The notes beneath the pieces are model-generated. The model saw only the letters and a list, made by a program, of their open reading frames with translations. It had not been told where the DNA came from and did no database searches. The position numbers were made by a program, and so were the translations under genes. From positions 2,533,625-2,597,624 of the forward strand of contig NZ_LMDH01000001.1 of assembly GCF_001425755.1 (NCBI RefSeq): a stretch of 64,000 nucleotides of DNA, written 5' to 3'. Of this stretch, positions 35,268 through 44,097 are shown piece after piece (positions within the stretch are counted from its first letter, which is position 1; every line of letters begins with the position of its first letter). The DNA comes from Aeromicrobium sp. Root344. Lineage in GTDB: Bacteria; Actinomycetota; Actinomycetes; Propionibacteriales; Nocardioidaceae.

Positions 35268-36518
35268 TCAGGCCCCTGCGGGACCCGCGTGACTGCCGCG
35301 GCGCCGCCCGGGTTGGACCTGGCTGTTGTCGCGGTCGTCCTCGCCCTTGGGGGCCAGCAGCACCGCGAACGCCGTCGTGATCGGCACCGCCAGCACGAGC
35401 CCGATCGCGCCGACGATCGTCCGGACGATCTCGGTGCCGATCTCCTCGGTCGTCGCCATCGTGCCCAGGCTCTGCTGGTAGGCCGTGATGAGCAGCAGGA
35501 TCGTCATGGCCGAGCCGGCGTACGCGAAGACGAGGGTGTAGACGCTCGACGCGATGTGGTCGCGGCCGATGCGCATCGCGGACGCGAACAGCGTCGTGGG
35601 CTTGATGCTCGGCTGGATCGCGCGCAGCTCCCAGACCGCGCTGGCCTGCGTCACCGTGACGTCGTTGAGCACGCCGAGCCCGGCGATGACCATCGTGGCC
35701 GCGACGACGCCGGAGATCTGGATGCCGGGCACCGTCGCGAGCAGGACCTGGTCGTTCTCGGAGCCGACGCCCGACAGGCTGGTCCACGCCGTCGCGCCGA
35801 GCCCCAACAGGCCGGTCAGCCCGATCCCGACGAGCGTGCCGAACAACGCCGATGTCGTACGTATCGACACCCCGTGAGCGAGGTAGAGCACCACGATCAT
35901 GATCACCGTCGAGCCGACGATCGCCACCGGCACGGGTGACTCGCCGGCGAGGAACGCCGGCAGGACGAACTTGGTCAGCGCCAGCACCGTGACCGCGATG
36001 CCCGCGAGGGCGAACAGGCCGCGCCATCGGGCGACCGCCACCACCAGCACCGCGAAGATCACGGCGAGGGCCGTGAGGGGTACCCCGCGCTGGAAGTCGA
36101 AGAACTCGTACGAGACCGCCTGGCCCTTGGGTGCGATGCGGAGGATCTTGACCTCGTCGCCGGCCTTGATGCCGGCCTTGTAGCGCGCCGCGTCGAGGTC
36201 GAAGGTCGCCGTGCCGTCGTCGGTCGTCGCGGTGATGTGCGCGCAGTCGCCCTTGACCTGCGGCAGCCCGTCAGGGCCCTCGCCGCCGCTGTTGCAGTCG
36301 AACGGGTCGACGCCGGTCACCTTGGCGCTGACCGTGGTGACGCCCTGCCCGCCGTAGGGGTTCTTGTCGTGCGGCACCTTGTCGGCGTCGGGCCACAGGA
36401 CGACCATCGCCGCGATCGCCAGGGTCGCGATGGCGAAGACGGCGACGGCGAGAGTGGCGGCGAGGCCCCGACGGGGAGGTCCGTGGTCGGCCGCGTCGTG
36501 CGAGTGAGAATGTGCCAC
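35268..36518 (-). CDS. YibE/F family membrane protein
   Basis: A 416-residue multi-pass membrane protein of the YibE/F family. A His-rich start (VAHSHSHDAADH) could bind metal. One helix at about 22-42 is followed by an extracytoplasmic beta domain (about 45-140, with VSAKVTGVDPFDCNSG and YKAGIKAGDEVKIL), then about eight helices. The conserved core GVGSENDQVLLATVPGIQISGV and AGLGVLNDVTVTQASAVWEL is typical. The family is thought to transport something but no substrate is established. The GTG at 36518 lies 10 bp from the divergent phosphotransferase start, so the two promoters overlap with the 5' ends. Confidence 0.87.
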   Translation of the reverse strand: MAHSHSHDAADHGPPRRGLAATLAVAVFAIATLAIAAMVVLWPDADKVPHDKNPYGGQGVTTVSAKVTGVDPFDCNSGGEGPDGLPQVKGDCAHITATTDDGTATFDLDAARYKAGIKAGDEVKILRIAPKGQAVSYEFFDFQRGVPLTALAVIFAVLVVAVARWRGLFALAGIAVTVLALTKFVLPAFLAGESPVPVAIVGSTVIMIVVLYLAHGVSIRTTSALFGTLVGIGLTGLLGLGATAWTSLSGVGSENDQVLLATVPGIQISGVVAATMVIAGLGVLNDVTVTQASAVWELRAIQPSIKPTTLFASAMRIGRDHIASSVYTLVFAYAGSAMTILLLITAYQQSLGTMATTEEIGTEIVRTIVGAIGLVLAVPITTAFAVLLAPKGEDDRDNSQVQPGRRRGSHAGPAGA

Positions 36519-36527
36519 GATGAAAGA

Positions 36528-37286
36528 GTGCCACGTGACGACACAGAGCCTGAGCACCTGCCCGGAGCGGTGGGCGGTGCCACGCGGGTCGGGCGCACCG
36601 TGCGGCGGCCCACCGGTCCGTGGACGCCAGCGGTCCATGAGCTGCTGACCTACCTGCACGACAACGGGCTGCGTGGCATCCCTGAGCTGCACGGCATCGA
36701 TGACGAGGGCCGCGAGATCCTGGAGTACGTCGAGGGCCGTGGCGTGCCCGTCGACAAGGAGATCGTCCTCGACAACGTGCTGGCCGAGGCGGTCACGTGG
36801 CTGCGCGACTTCCACGACCTGGCCGACGGCTATCGGCCCGCAGGCGTACGCCAGTGGCGCGGCGGCGAGGCAGAGCTCGGCGACGGCCAGATCATCTGCC
36901 ACCGCGACCCCGGGGCCTACAACTGGATCATCCAGAGCGGGCACTTCGTCGCGATGATCGACTGGGACATGGCCGGCCCGGGACGTCCGATCGAGGACCT
37001 CGCGTTCCTGGCGTGGACGGGCATCCCGCTCTATCGCGAGATCCCGGTCGACGACGTGGCCCGCCGGCTCGACCTGCTCGTGGACGCCTACGGCGAATGG
37101 GGTCCGATGACCGTCCTCGACGCTGTCATCGAGCGCATGACGACCGCGAGTGATCGCATCGAGGCCGGGCAGGCGCGCGGCGACCAGGGCTTCGTCAACC
37201 TCGGCAGGGTCGGCGAGCCGCAGCGCACGCGTGACCGCGTGGCCGCGTTCCGCGAGCGGATCCCGTCGATCGAGGCAGCGCTGTGA
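36528..37286 (+). CDS. aminoglycoside phosphotransferase (APH) family kinase
   Basis: A 252-residue small-molecule kinase of the APH/choline-kinase fold. The catalytic loop is ICHRDPGAYNWI with the HxD and the downstream Asn, and the metal-binding Asp is in MIDWDMAGPG. The N-terminal lobe is short, with no clear Gly-rich loop, as in many actinobacterial members that are not resistance enzymes. An ATG at 36510 is an alternative start. The stop overlaps the cupin gene by four bases (GTGA), so the two are coupled. Substrate unknown. Confidence 0.83.
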   Translation: MPRDDTEPEHLPGAVGGATRVGRTVRRPTGPWTPAVHELLTYLHDNGLRGIPELHGIDDEGREILEYVEGRGVPVDKEIVLDNVLAEAVTWLRDFHDLADGYRPAGVRQWRGGEAELGDGQIICHRDPGAYNWIIQSGHFVAMIDWDMAGPGRPIEDLAFLAWTGIPLYREIPVDDVARRLDLLVDAYGEWGPMTVLDAVIERMTTASDRIEAGQARGDQGFVNLGRVGEPQRTRDRVAAFRERIPSIEAAL

Positions 37287-37702
37287 GCCGGCCGATGCTG
37301 GCGCAGGCGCTCGACCTCGAGCCGCACCCCGAGGGCGGCTGGTTCCGGCAGACCTGGGCCTCACCGGTCTCGGTGACGCTCCCCGACGGCCGTGTACGTC
37401 CGACAGCGACGCTGATCTACTTCCTGCTTGCCGCAGGCGAGGCCTCGGCGTGGCACCGGGTCGCGTCGGACGAGGTGTGGCTCGCCCACCAAGGTGCGAT
37501 CGTCATCGAGCTCGGCGGTTTCGGCGACGAGCCGGGCCTCTTCGAGGCGCACGTGGTGGGTTGCGACCTCGAGGCCGGTGAGCTGCCGCAGGTCCTGGTC
37601 CCGGCTGGGGTGTGGCAACGGACCAAGGCGTCCGAGGACGACGCCCTCGTCAGCTGCCTGGTGTCACCCGGCTTCGACTACGACGACTTCGAGCTCGCCT
37701 GA
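37283..37702 (+). CDS. cupin family protein (DUF985)
   Basis: A 139-residue cupin_5/DUF985 protein. The beta-barrel motifs are visible: EGGWFRQTW, TATLIYFLLAAGEASAWHRVASDEVWLAHQGA and VLVPAGVWQRTKA. Members bind a small sugar or nucleotide and some act as epimerase-like proteins. Start by the GTGA overlap with the kinase gene. Both probably act on a common small metabolite, though this is only inferred from coupling. Confidence 0.85.
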   Translation: MSRPMLAQALDLEPHPEGGWFRQTWASPVSVTLPDGRVRPTATLIYFLLAAGEASAWHRVASDEVWLAHQGAIVIELGGFGDEPGLFEAHVVGCDLEAGELPQVLVPAGVWQRTKASEDDALVSCLVSPGFDYDDFELA

Positions 37703-37716
37703 CCCTTCGACCTGCC

Positions 37717-37775
37717 ACTTTTTGAAGCCTTACGCACGCAAGGACGCGCGGGAACCTGCTGAACGCTTCAAAAGT
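37717..37775. repeat. imperfect hairpin in the 3' end of the DUF2071 gene
   Basis: ACTTTTTGAAGC at 37717-37728 pairs with GCTTCAAAAGT at 37765-37775, with one bulged T. It lies between convergent genes and extends into the last 15 codons of the DUF2071 gene. Its ACTTTTGAAGC arm resembles the CACTTTTGGAGGCC of the hairpin at 41898-41954, so the two may be related palindromic elements. It may also serve as a terminator. Confidence 0.5.
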
Positions 37776-38512
37776 CGGCCGCTCGGGATGACAACGGGTG
37801 CGCCGAACTCGGTGCGGACCGTGTCGGCGTACATCACCGAGTCGGGCGCCCGGTCGACGATGCCCGGCAGCCCGGCCGCCGCGACCAGGCTGTCGTCGAG
37901 CGACTCGATCGTCGCGGTCCGCAGCGGCCACGGCGCGTGGTGGTTGGGGATCCAGAGCGTACGTCCGAGGTAGCGCGTGTGCAGTCCGAAGCGCGCCGTG
38001 ACGAACTGCTGGACCTCGGATGGCTCGGCGATCGGGTCGCCGATGCGGACCGAGATGCGCGCTCCGGCTCCGCGCGGACGTGGCCAGCGACGCCGGGTCG
38101 TGTAGTCGATGCGGTCGCCGTGCTGGCGGATGCGCATGTGCGCCCACGTGTAGGGCGTGCCGAACGCGACCCGGGCACCCAGGGCGACGAGCAGCCGACT
38201 CGTCTCGAGCGACCGGAAGACGATGCCGTGGTGCCCCTCGTCGTCGACCGAGTAGAGCCGCACGTTGGTCTCGGCGAAGTCGCCGAAGAACGGCACCGCC
38301 GGGCCGCGGCCGAATCCCGCGCGCCGCATCTCGAACGGGATCAAGCCCACGTACGTCACGCCATCGAGCACGTCAGGACGGGTGCCGGCGGGCAGGAGAG
38401 GAGCCACCAGGGCGGGGTCGACGGCCCAGTGGATGAACGTCAGGCGGGTCCAGTCCTGCCGCATCAGCCGAGGGCCGACCAGCTCAGCGGGAACAGAATT
38501 GAACGTGTTCAT
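37730..38512 (-). CDS. DUF2071 (YqjF-like) protein
   Basis: A 260-residue protein of the DUF2071 family, related in fold to acetoacetate decarboxylase. Recognisable parts are RLTFIHWAVDPALVAPLLPAGTRPDVLDGVTYVGLIPFEM at the N-terminus and FAETNVRLYSVDDEGHHGIVFRSLETSRLL in the middle. Activity is unknown. Its last residues (KRSAGSRASLRA) are encoded within a hairpin and differ from a typical family end, so the original stop may have been moved by insertion of that hairpin. Confidence 0.82.
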   Translation of the reverse strand: MNTFNSVPAELVGPRLMRQDWTRLTFIHWAVDPALVAPLLPAGTRPDVLDGVTYVGLIPFEMRRAGFGRGPAVPFFGDFAETNVRLYSVDDEGHHGIVFRSLETSRLLVALGARVAFGTPYTWAHMRIRQHGDRIDYTTRRRWPRPRGAGARISVRIGDPIAEPSEVQQFVTARFGLHTRYLGRTLWIPNHHAPWPLRTATIESLDDSLVAAAGLPGIVDRAPDSVMYADTVRTEFGAPVVIPSGRLLKRSAGSRASLRA

Positions 38513-38563
38513 ATTCTGAGTGTGGCACGGTTCGGCCCCGGCGTCGCAGCGAATCGGGCACGA

Positions 38564-39817
38564 CTACGTCACACCATCAGGGCCGAGCCACTCCGACGTC
38601 TGGTCGTTGCGGAACGAGCCGGTCGGGTCGAGGCCGGCGGCCAGCGCGCGGAAGTCGGCGATGCGCGGATAGGCGAGGTCGAGCCGCTCGCGGTCACTCG
38701 CGAAGACCTTGCCCCAGTGCGGTCGCGCGGCGAACGGCGCCAAGGCGGCGTCGAGCGCCGGCAGCAGCGCCGTCACCTCGGGCACGTGCATGCGCCAGGT
38801 GAAGTGGATCGCGAGGCAGTCGACGTCGTGGCTCGGGCTGAGCCAGAGGTCGTCGGCGGTGATGGTCCGCAGCTCGCTGACGAAGAGGTGCGGGCGGATC
38901 GCCGGTCCGAGCGCGCGTACGGCATCGATCGCCGCGAGGGCGTGCTGCCGTGGCACGAGGTACTCGGTCTGCAGCTCCTCGCCGTTGCTCGGGGTGAAGC
39001 CGAGGCGGAAGTGGGGGAGCCGGTCCCACCATGCGCCGGGCGCGCCGAGCTGGCGGGTCGTGAACTCGGCCGACTCGTCGGGCAGCGGGTGCAGCTCGCG
39101 GGTCGCCGCGGCGGCGCCGAAGAAGTCGGCTGGCGGAGTGGCGTCGGCGCGTGACTTGAGCCAGGCCTGCGCTGCGCCCGCCTCGCCCCAGTCGGTGAAC
39201 ATGCTGACGCTGTACGCACTGGAGGTGATCGCGTCGAAGTTGGCCGCGATGGCGTCCCACGACACGCCCTCGTAGACGTCCTGGCGCACCTGGAACGTCG
39301 GCACGATGTCGAGCGTCACCGCCGTGACGATGCCGAGACAGCCGAGCGACACCACCATGCCGGCGAAGTCCGCGTCGCCGCGGCGTGCGGTCAGCACCGT
39401 GCCGCCGGCGGTGACCAGCTCGAGGCCGGCCACGGAGCTGGCCAGGCTGCCGTTGTGGTCACCCGAGCCGTGGGTCCCGGTGGCGATGGCGCCGCCCACC
39501 GAGATGTGGGGGAGCGATGCCAGGTTGTGCAGCGCCCAGCCCGCCCGGTCGAGCTCTTCGACGAGCTCGCCGTAGCGGAGCCCGGCCGAGACCGTCACCG
39601 TCCGCGCCTCGGCATCGACCTCGACACGCTTCGGCAGGGCCGCGACCGACACCTGCACGCCGTCGGTGTCGGCAATCCGGTTGAACGAGTGCCGGGTGCC
39701 CAGGGCGCGTATGCGTGGCGCCGCGGCCACGACTTCGCACAGCTCGTCGACCGAGGTCGGCTCGAGGAGCGCCGAGGCGCCGTACGTCAGGTTGCCCGCC
39801 CAGTTGGTCCCGGTCAT
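38564..39817 (-). CDS. aldO: alditol oxidase (FAD-linked, AldO-like)
   Basis: A 417-residue VAO-family flavoprotein close in length and sequence style to the 418-residue Streptomyces AldO, which oxidises xylitol, sorbitol and other alditols to aldoses with release of peroxide. The opening TNWAGNLTYGA is characteristic. H43 in RALGTRHSFN corresponds to the His that carries FAD covalently. The FAD-binding segment ASLPHISVGGAIATGTHGSG and the C-terminal HWGKVF and GSFRNDQTSEWLG segments are present. It is cytoplasmic, with no signal. The related L-gulono/arabinono-lactone oxidases have a different N-terminus. Confidence 0.9.
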   Translation of the reverse strand: MTGTNWAGNLTYGASALLEPTSVDELCEVVAAAPRIRALGTRHSFNRIADTDGVQVSVAALPKRVEVDAEARTVTVSAGLRYGELVEELDRAGWALHNLASLPHISVGGAIATGTHGSGDHNGSLASSVAGLELVTAGGTVLTARRGDADFAGMVVSLGCLGIVTAVTLDIVPTFQVRQDVYEGVSWDAIAANFDAITSSAYSVSMFTDWGEAGAAQAWLKSRADATPPADFFGAAAATRELHPLPDESAEFTTRQLGAPGAWWDRLPHFRLGFTPSNGEELQTEYLVPRQHALAAIDAVRALGPAIRPHLFVSELRTITADDLWLSPSHDVDCLAIHFTWRMHVPEVTALLPALDAALAPFAARPHWGKVFASDRERLDLAYPRIADFRALAAGLDPTGSFRNDQTSEWLGPDGVT

Positions 39818-39838
39818 GTCACCAGTGTGCTGGGCGCC

Positions 39839-41410
39839 TCACACGTGGATCCTCCGGGTGAGCTCGAGGTCGTCGAGGAACCTCTCGTCGTGGCTCACGA
39901 CGAGGAACGCGCCGCGGTATGACTCCAACGCCTCCACCAGGTGCTGGATGCTCGGCAGGTCGAGGTTGTTGGTCGGCTCGTCGAGCAGCAGGAGCTGCGG
40001 TGCCGGCTCGGCCAGCAGCAGGCAGGCGAGGGTCGCCCGCAGCCTCTCCCCGCCCGACAGCGTCGTGGCCGGCTGGTCCGCGGCACGCCCGCGGAACAGG
40101 AATCGGGCGAGCTGCGCCCGCCGCTCGTTCTCCGTCGTGCCCGGTGCGATGCGGGCGACGTTCTCGGCGACCGTGAGCGCGCCGTCGAGGAGATCCATCC
40201 TCTGGGGCAGGTAGCGCAGCGGGACGTACGCGCGTACCGTCCCGTCCGCCGGCTCGAGCTCGCCCGTGATCGTTCGCAGGAGCGTGGTCTTGCCGCTGCC
40301 GTTCGGGCCGGTCAGGCCGATGCGCTCCGGCCCTCGTACGTCGAGGTCGATCGTGAGGTCGCCGTACGCCGGACGGACCGCGTCGAGCATCAGGACGTCG
40401 CGGCCCGACGGGACCACCGTGTGCGGCAGGTCGACGCGGATCTCACGATCGTCGTGCACGAGCTCCTCTGCCTCGGCCAGCCGCGCCGTGGCGTCCTCGA
40501 CCCGGTCGTCGTGCACGCCGCGCAGCTTGCCCGCGGACACCTGGGCGCGTCGCTTGTAGTTGCCCATCGCGATCTTGGGCATCCGCTTCTCGACCCAGGC
40601 CTTCTCGCCCTGCTTGCGCCGCGTCGCGAGCACCGACTCGGCCTCGATCCGGTCACGCCGCTGCGCCCGCAGGTCGGACTCGGCAGCACGGACGGCTCGC
40701 TCGGCGGCCTCCTGCTCGACCGCGACGGCGGCCTCGTAGTCGTCGTAGCCACCGCCGTACCAGCGCACCGAGCCGTCGCGCAGCGATCCGATGTCATCCA
40801 TCGCGTTGAGCAGCTGGCGGTCGTGGCTCACCACGAGCAAGGTGCCCTTCCATGACGCGACGATGTCGATCAGCCGGTGCCGTGCGCCGGCATCGAGGTT
40901 GTTGGTCGGCTCGTCGAGCAGCAGCACCGACGGGCGGGTCAGCAGCCGTGCGACGAGCGACAGCAGCACGAGCTCACCGCCGGAGACGGATGCGACCGTC
41001 CGGTCGAGCCCGAGGTGGCCGAGGCCGAGCCGGGCGAGCTCTGCCGCCGTGCGCTCGGCGATGTCCCAGCGGTCGCCGATCGCGTCGAAGTCGTCGACGG
41101 CGGTCGAGCCGCCCTCGACGCGGGCGAGTGCGGCAAGGGTCCCGGCGATGCCGAGCACCTCGGCCACCGTCTGGCTGGGGTCGGCACCAGGGTCCTGGGG
41201 CAGGTAGGCGACCGCGCCGTCGACGCCGATCGTGCCGCTCTGAGGGGTCAGCTCGCCGGCGATCAGCCGGAGCAGGGTCGACTTGCCGGAGCCGTTGAGG
41301 CCGATGAGGCCGTGGCGTCCGGGACCCATGCCCAGGTCGAGGCCGGAGAAGACCGGCGAGCCGTCAGGCCAGGTGAAAGAGAGGTCGTTGACAGAAAGTG
41401 ATGCACGCAT
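39839..41410 (-). CDS. ABC-F family ATPase
   Basis: A 523-residue protein with two ABC domains and no membrane segments. Walker A motifs are GLNGSGKST (near 37) and GPNGSGKTT (near 367); signatures are SVSGGE and TLSGGE; Walker B motifs are LLLDEPTNNLD in both halves. The linker between them (about 230-310) is charged and contains KQGEKAWVEKRMPKIAMGNYKRRAQ. ABC-F proteins act on the ribosome, either as translation factors or as protection against antibiotics of the PTC. The leader hairpin just before the ribosome site suggests regulated expression, which favours the resistance type. GGAG lies 5 bases before the ATG. Confidence 0.88.
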   Translation of the reverse strand: MRASLSVNDLSFTWPDGSPVFSGLDLGMGPGRHGLIGLNGSGKSTLLRLIAGELTPQSGTIGVDGAVAYLPQDPGADPSQTVAEVLGIAGTLAALARVEGGSTAVDDFDAIGDRWDIAERTAAELARLGLGHLGLDRTVASVSGGELVLLSLVARLLTRPSVLLLDEPTNNLDAGARHRLIDIVASWKGTLLVVSHDRQLLNAMDDIGSLRDGSVRWYGGGYDDYEAAVAVEQEAAERAVRAAESDLRAQRRDRIEAESVLATRRKQGEKAWVEKRMPKIAMGNYKRRAQVSAGKLRGVHDDRVEDATARLAEAEELVHDDREIRVDLPHTVVPSGRDVLMLDAVRPAYGDLTIDLDVRGPERIGLTGPNGSGKTTLLRTITGELEPADGTVRAYVPLRYLPQRMDLLDGALTVAENVARIAPGTTENERRAQLARFLFRGRAADQPATTLSGGERLRATLACLLLAEPAPQLLLLDEPTNNLDLPSIQHLVEALESYRGAFLVVSHDERFLDDLELTRRIHV

Positions 41411-41420
41411 GTGCGCTCCA

Positions 41421-41474
41421 TGAGGTCGATGGGTGCGCAGGCCGCTGTTGGCTGCTGCGCGGGATCTGACCTCA
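41421..41474 (-). promoter_or_regulatory. structured leader of the ABC-F gene
   Basis: Two nested stems directly upstream of the ribosome site: outer TGAGGTC (41421-41427) with GACCTCA (41468-41474), inner GCGCAG (41435-41440) with CTGCGC (41455-41460). The outer stem adjoins the GGAG that serves the ATG at 41410. A short open frame starts at ATG 41520 on the same strand and reads through the structure in another frame. Translation-dependent control, as known for antibiotic-responsive ABC-F genes, is a possibility. Confidence 0.5.
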
Positions 41475-41620
41475 GAGCTTCAACGTTCCGGCTACCTGTC
41501 CTCGGGGATGCGTACGGCATCCATCATACGATCGACACGTGCGCGAGCGCCAGCGAGCGGACCATCAGGGCCCTCACGGCACGGCCTTCGTATCGTGGGT
41601 CTTCTAACGGAGGTTGTGCC

Positions 41621-41887
41621 GTGACAGGAATCTACTTCGACTCCGACGAGGATGCCGTCGAGCTGGTCAAGGCCCTCGAGAGCGAGGGCTATGCGACGAC
41701 GCTGACCCGCGAGGCGTTCGCCGGTGAGGAGGACTGGGAGGACCGCGCGTGGGTCCTCGTGGTCGAGCCGTTCGACGACCGTGTGGTGGAGATGGTCGAC
41801 GTCTACGGCGGCTGGCTGCCCGGGGACGACCGCCTGCCGGACGACCCGCCCGAGCTCCCCGGAGCGCCCAAGCGCCTCAAGGACTGA
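41621..41887 (+). CDS. hypothetical protein, 88 residues
   Basis: A small acidic protein starting VTGIYFDSDEDAVELVKALESEGY, which reads as a beta-alpha-beta fold like an RNA-recognition or ACT-type unit, followed by EDRAWVLVVEPFDD and a Pro-rich tail. The GTG at 41621 has GGAGG 7 bases upstream. I know of similar small proteins in actinobacteria without assigned function (ribonuclease E inhibitor RraB-like is a possible match). It is followed by a strong hairpin. Confidence 0.65.
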   Translation: MTGIYFDSDEDAVELVKALESEGYATTLTREAFAGEEDWEDRAWVLVVEPFDDRVVEMVDVYGGWLPGDDRLPDDPPELPGAPKRLKD

Positions 41888-41897
41888 CTCGACCCGA

Positions 41898-41954
41898 GAT
41901 GTCGGCACTTTTGGAGGCCGAAAGGCCATCTACGCATCCACAAGTGCCGACATC
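41898..41954. terminator. long nested hairpin between convergent genes
   Basis: Outer 13-bp perfect stem GATGTCGGCACTT (41898-41910) with AAGTGCCGACATC (41942-41954). Nested inside is GGCC-GAAA-GGCC (41916-41927), a stem with a GNRA-type loop. It separates the convergent 88-residue gene and the S9 peptidase gene, so it probably ends both transcripts. Its similarity to the hairpin near 37.7 kb hints at a repeated palindromic element. Confidence 0.7.
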
Positions 41955-41960
41955 CTGGGG

Positions 41961-44042
41961 CTACGCGCCGAGGTGGTCCTTGAGGAACTGCACCTGCAGC
42001 AGCTTGAGGTTCTCGGCCACGACCTCCTGCGGCGTCATGTGGGTGACGCCTGACAACGGCAGGACCGTGTGCGGCCGGCCCGCGGCCAGCAGCGCCGAGG
42101 ACAGCTGCAGCGTGTGCGCAGCGACGACGTTGTCGTCGGCGAGGCCGTGGATGATCATGAGCGGCCGCTCGAGCCCCGGCGCCAGAGGCAGCAGCGAGTT
42201 GCGGTCGTAGACCTCGGGCTGCGTCCGCGGATCGCCCATGTAGCGCTCGGTGTAGCACGTGTCGTAGAGCCGCCACTCGGTCACGGGCGCACCGGCGACC
42301 GCCGCGTGGAACACGTCGGGCCGCTTGAGCACGGCGAGTGCGGACAGGTAGCCGCCGTACGACCAGCCGGTGATGCCGACCCGTGTCGTGTCGACGTCGT
42401 CGGGATAGGCCTTGGCGACCGCCTCGAGCGCCGCGACCTGGTCGTCGAGCGTGACCGTGGCGAACTCGTGCAGCACCGCCCGCTCCCACGCGTGCCCGCG
42501 CCCCGGAGTGCCGCGCGGGTCCGAGACGATGACGCAGAATCCCTGGTCGGCGAGCCACTGCGGCTCGAGGAAGGCCCGTGCCGAGGCGATCACGCGCTGG
42601 CCGTGCGGTCCGCCGTACGGGTCCATCAGGACCGGGAGCCGGCGTGAGCCCGGCTCGTGGCCGGCGGGGAACAGGATGGCCGTACGCAGCTGGTGCTCGC
42701 CGGCGGCGACGATCGTGACGACCGGCTCGTGCGGGGCGGGCTCGGCAAGCACCGCGACGGGAGCCGGCTCGGCGTCCTCGCGGTGCACCATGACGGTCGT
42801 GCCGACGACGTCGAGGCCGGATCGCACGACGACGGTCGTCGGACCGCCGATCACGGCGCCGTGGACCGCCGCGCCCTTGGTGATCTCGGTGATCGTGCCG
42901 TCGAAGCCGAAGCGCACCACGTGCACCTCGGTGGGTTCCTGGGACGCGGTCGCGATCACACAGTCCTCGAACACGTCGACGAGACCGCGTACCTGCCAGC
43001 CGTCGGGCGAGATCGCCACGCCGTCGCGCAGCACCCGGCGCCAGCCGGCGGCGTCCTCGACGGTGACGAGGGAGCCGTCGGGCGCGAAGCGCGGCGCCGA
43101 CGAGAGCTCGACCCAGGCCACGTCGGCGAGCTCATGACGTACGTCCGTGCGCCCCGTGGTGACGTCGACGGTCAGGATCTGCGAGGACTTCTGGTCGCGG
43201 CTGAGCACCTGGATCACGGGAGCGCCGTGCGGGTTCCACGACACGCGGCCGAGGTACTCGTACGTCGCGCGGTCCCACTGGACCTGCGTGCGGGTGCCGT
43301 CGAGAGCGACGTGCCACAGCGTGACGTCGGCGTTGGGCGTGCCGGCGGCCGGGTAGCGCTGGGCGACGGGCTCGCGCTCGGGGTGCTCGGGGTCGGCGAT
43401 GTGCCAGGTCTGGACCGGCGCCTCGTCGTAGCGCTCGACCAGCAGCGACTGCCCGTCGGGCGCCCACCAGAAGCCGCGGAAGCGCTCCATCTCCTCGGCG
43501 GCGATGAACTCGGCCTGGCCCCAGACCTCGGTCGCCGAGCCGGGCTCGACCAGCGCGCGCTCGTCCTGGCCGTTGACGCCGATGACACGGAGCGCGCCAC
43601 CCGAGGCGTACGCGATGAGTCGTCCCGTCGGGTCGAGGTGCGGGTCGATCACCGCTCCGACGCTCGGCAGCGAGTGCACAGCCTTGGCGCCGAGGTGCAC
43701 GGCCCAGAGCTGCCCCGACAGGGTGAAGCAGGCCCAGCGACCGGTCTCGTCGACGTCGTAGCCGACCAGTCCAGCCGCCGACTCACGGCTGCGCTCGCGG
43801 CGTGACCGCTCCTCGGCCGACAGCTGCTCGCCGGCCTCGCCGAGCAGCTCGACCGGGTCGACGAGGACCGACTCGGTGCGCGTCTCGACGTCGTACTCCC
43901 ACAGCTGGCCGGTGCGGGTGACCCCGTCGGGCGTACGGATGAAGCGCACCGTGCGGCCGTCGGGCGACACCGTGATGTTGCGCGGGATGCCGAGCGTGAA
44001 GCGCAGGGTGCGGGCAGCCAGACGGGGATACGAGACGGTCAT
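41961..44042 (-). CDS. S9 family peptidase (prolyl oligopeptidase/DPP-IV type)
   Basis: A 693-residue serine peptidase. The N-terminal two thirds form a beta-propeller of the DPP-IV kind (GIPRNITVSPDGRTVRFIRT, later SAPRFAPDGSLVTVEDAAG). The alpha/beta-hydrolase domain holds the nucleophile in GWSYGGYLS, the Asp in HGLADDNV and the His in SGVTHMT. EEMERFRGFWWAPDG resembles the double-Glu loop that anchors the free N-terminus of the substrate in DPP-IV. It has no signal peptide, so it acts on cytoplasmic peptides. It is divergent from mshB across 55 bp. Confidence 0.92.
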   Translation of the reverse strand: MTVSYPRLAARTLRFTLGIPRNITVSPDGRTVRFIRTPDGVTRTGQLWEYDVETRTESVLVDPVELLGEAGEQLSAEERSRRERSRESAAGLVGYDVDETGRWACFTLSGQLWAVHLGAKAVHSLPSVGAVIDPHLDPTGRLIAYASGGALRVIGVNGQDERALVEPGSATEVWGQAEFIAAEEMERFRGFWWAPDGQSLLVERYDEAPVQTWHIADPEHPEREPVAQRYPAAGTPNADVTLWHVALDGTRTQVQWDRATYEYLGRVSWNPHGAPVIQVLSRDQKSSQILTVDVTTGRTDVRHELADVAWVELSSAPRFAPDGSLVTVEDAAGWRRVLRDGVAISPDGWQVRGLVDVFEDCVIATASQEPTEVHVVRFGFDGTITEITKGAAVHGAVIGGPTTVVVRSGLDVVGTTVMVHREDAEPAPVAVLAEPAPHEPVVTIVAAGEHQLRTAILFPAGHEPGSRRLPVLMDPYGGPHGQRVIASARAFLEPQWLADQGFCVIVSDPRGTPGRGHAWERAVLHEFATVTLDDQVAALEAVAKAYPDDVDTTRVGITGWSYGGYLSALAVLKRPDVFHAAVAGAPVTEWRLYDTCYTERYMGDPRTQPEVYDRNSLLPLAPGLERPLMIIHGLADDNVVAAHTLQLSSALLAAGRPHTVLPLSGVTHMTPQEVVAENLKLLQVQFLKDHLGA

Positions 44043-44097
44043 GCCCTCGATCCAATCACGTCGACGTGCTGTCGGTGCCGGTCAGTAACCTGTCCTC

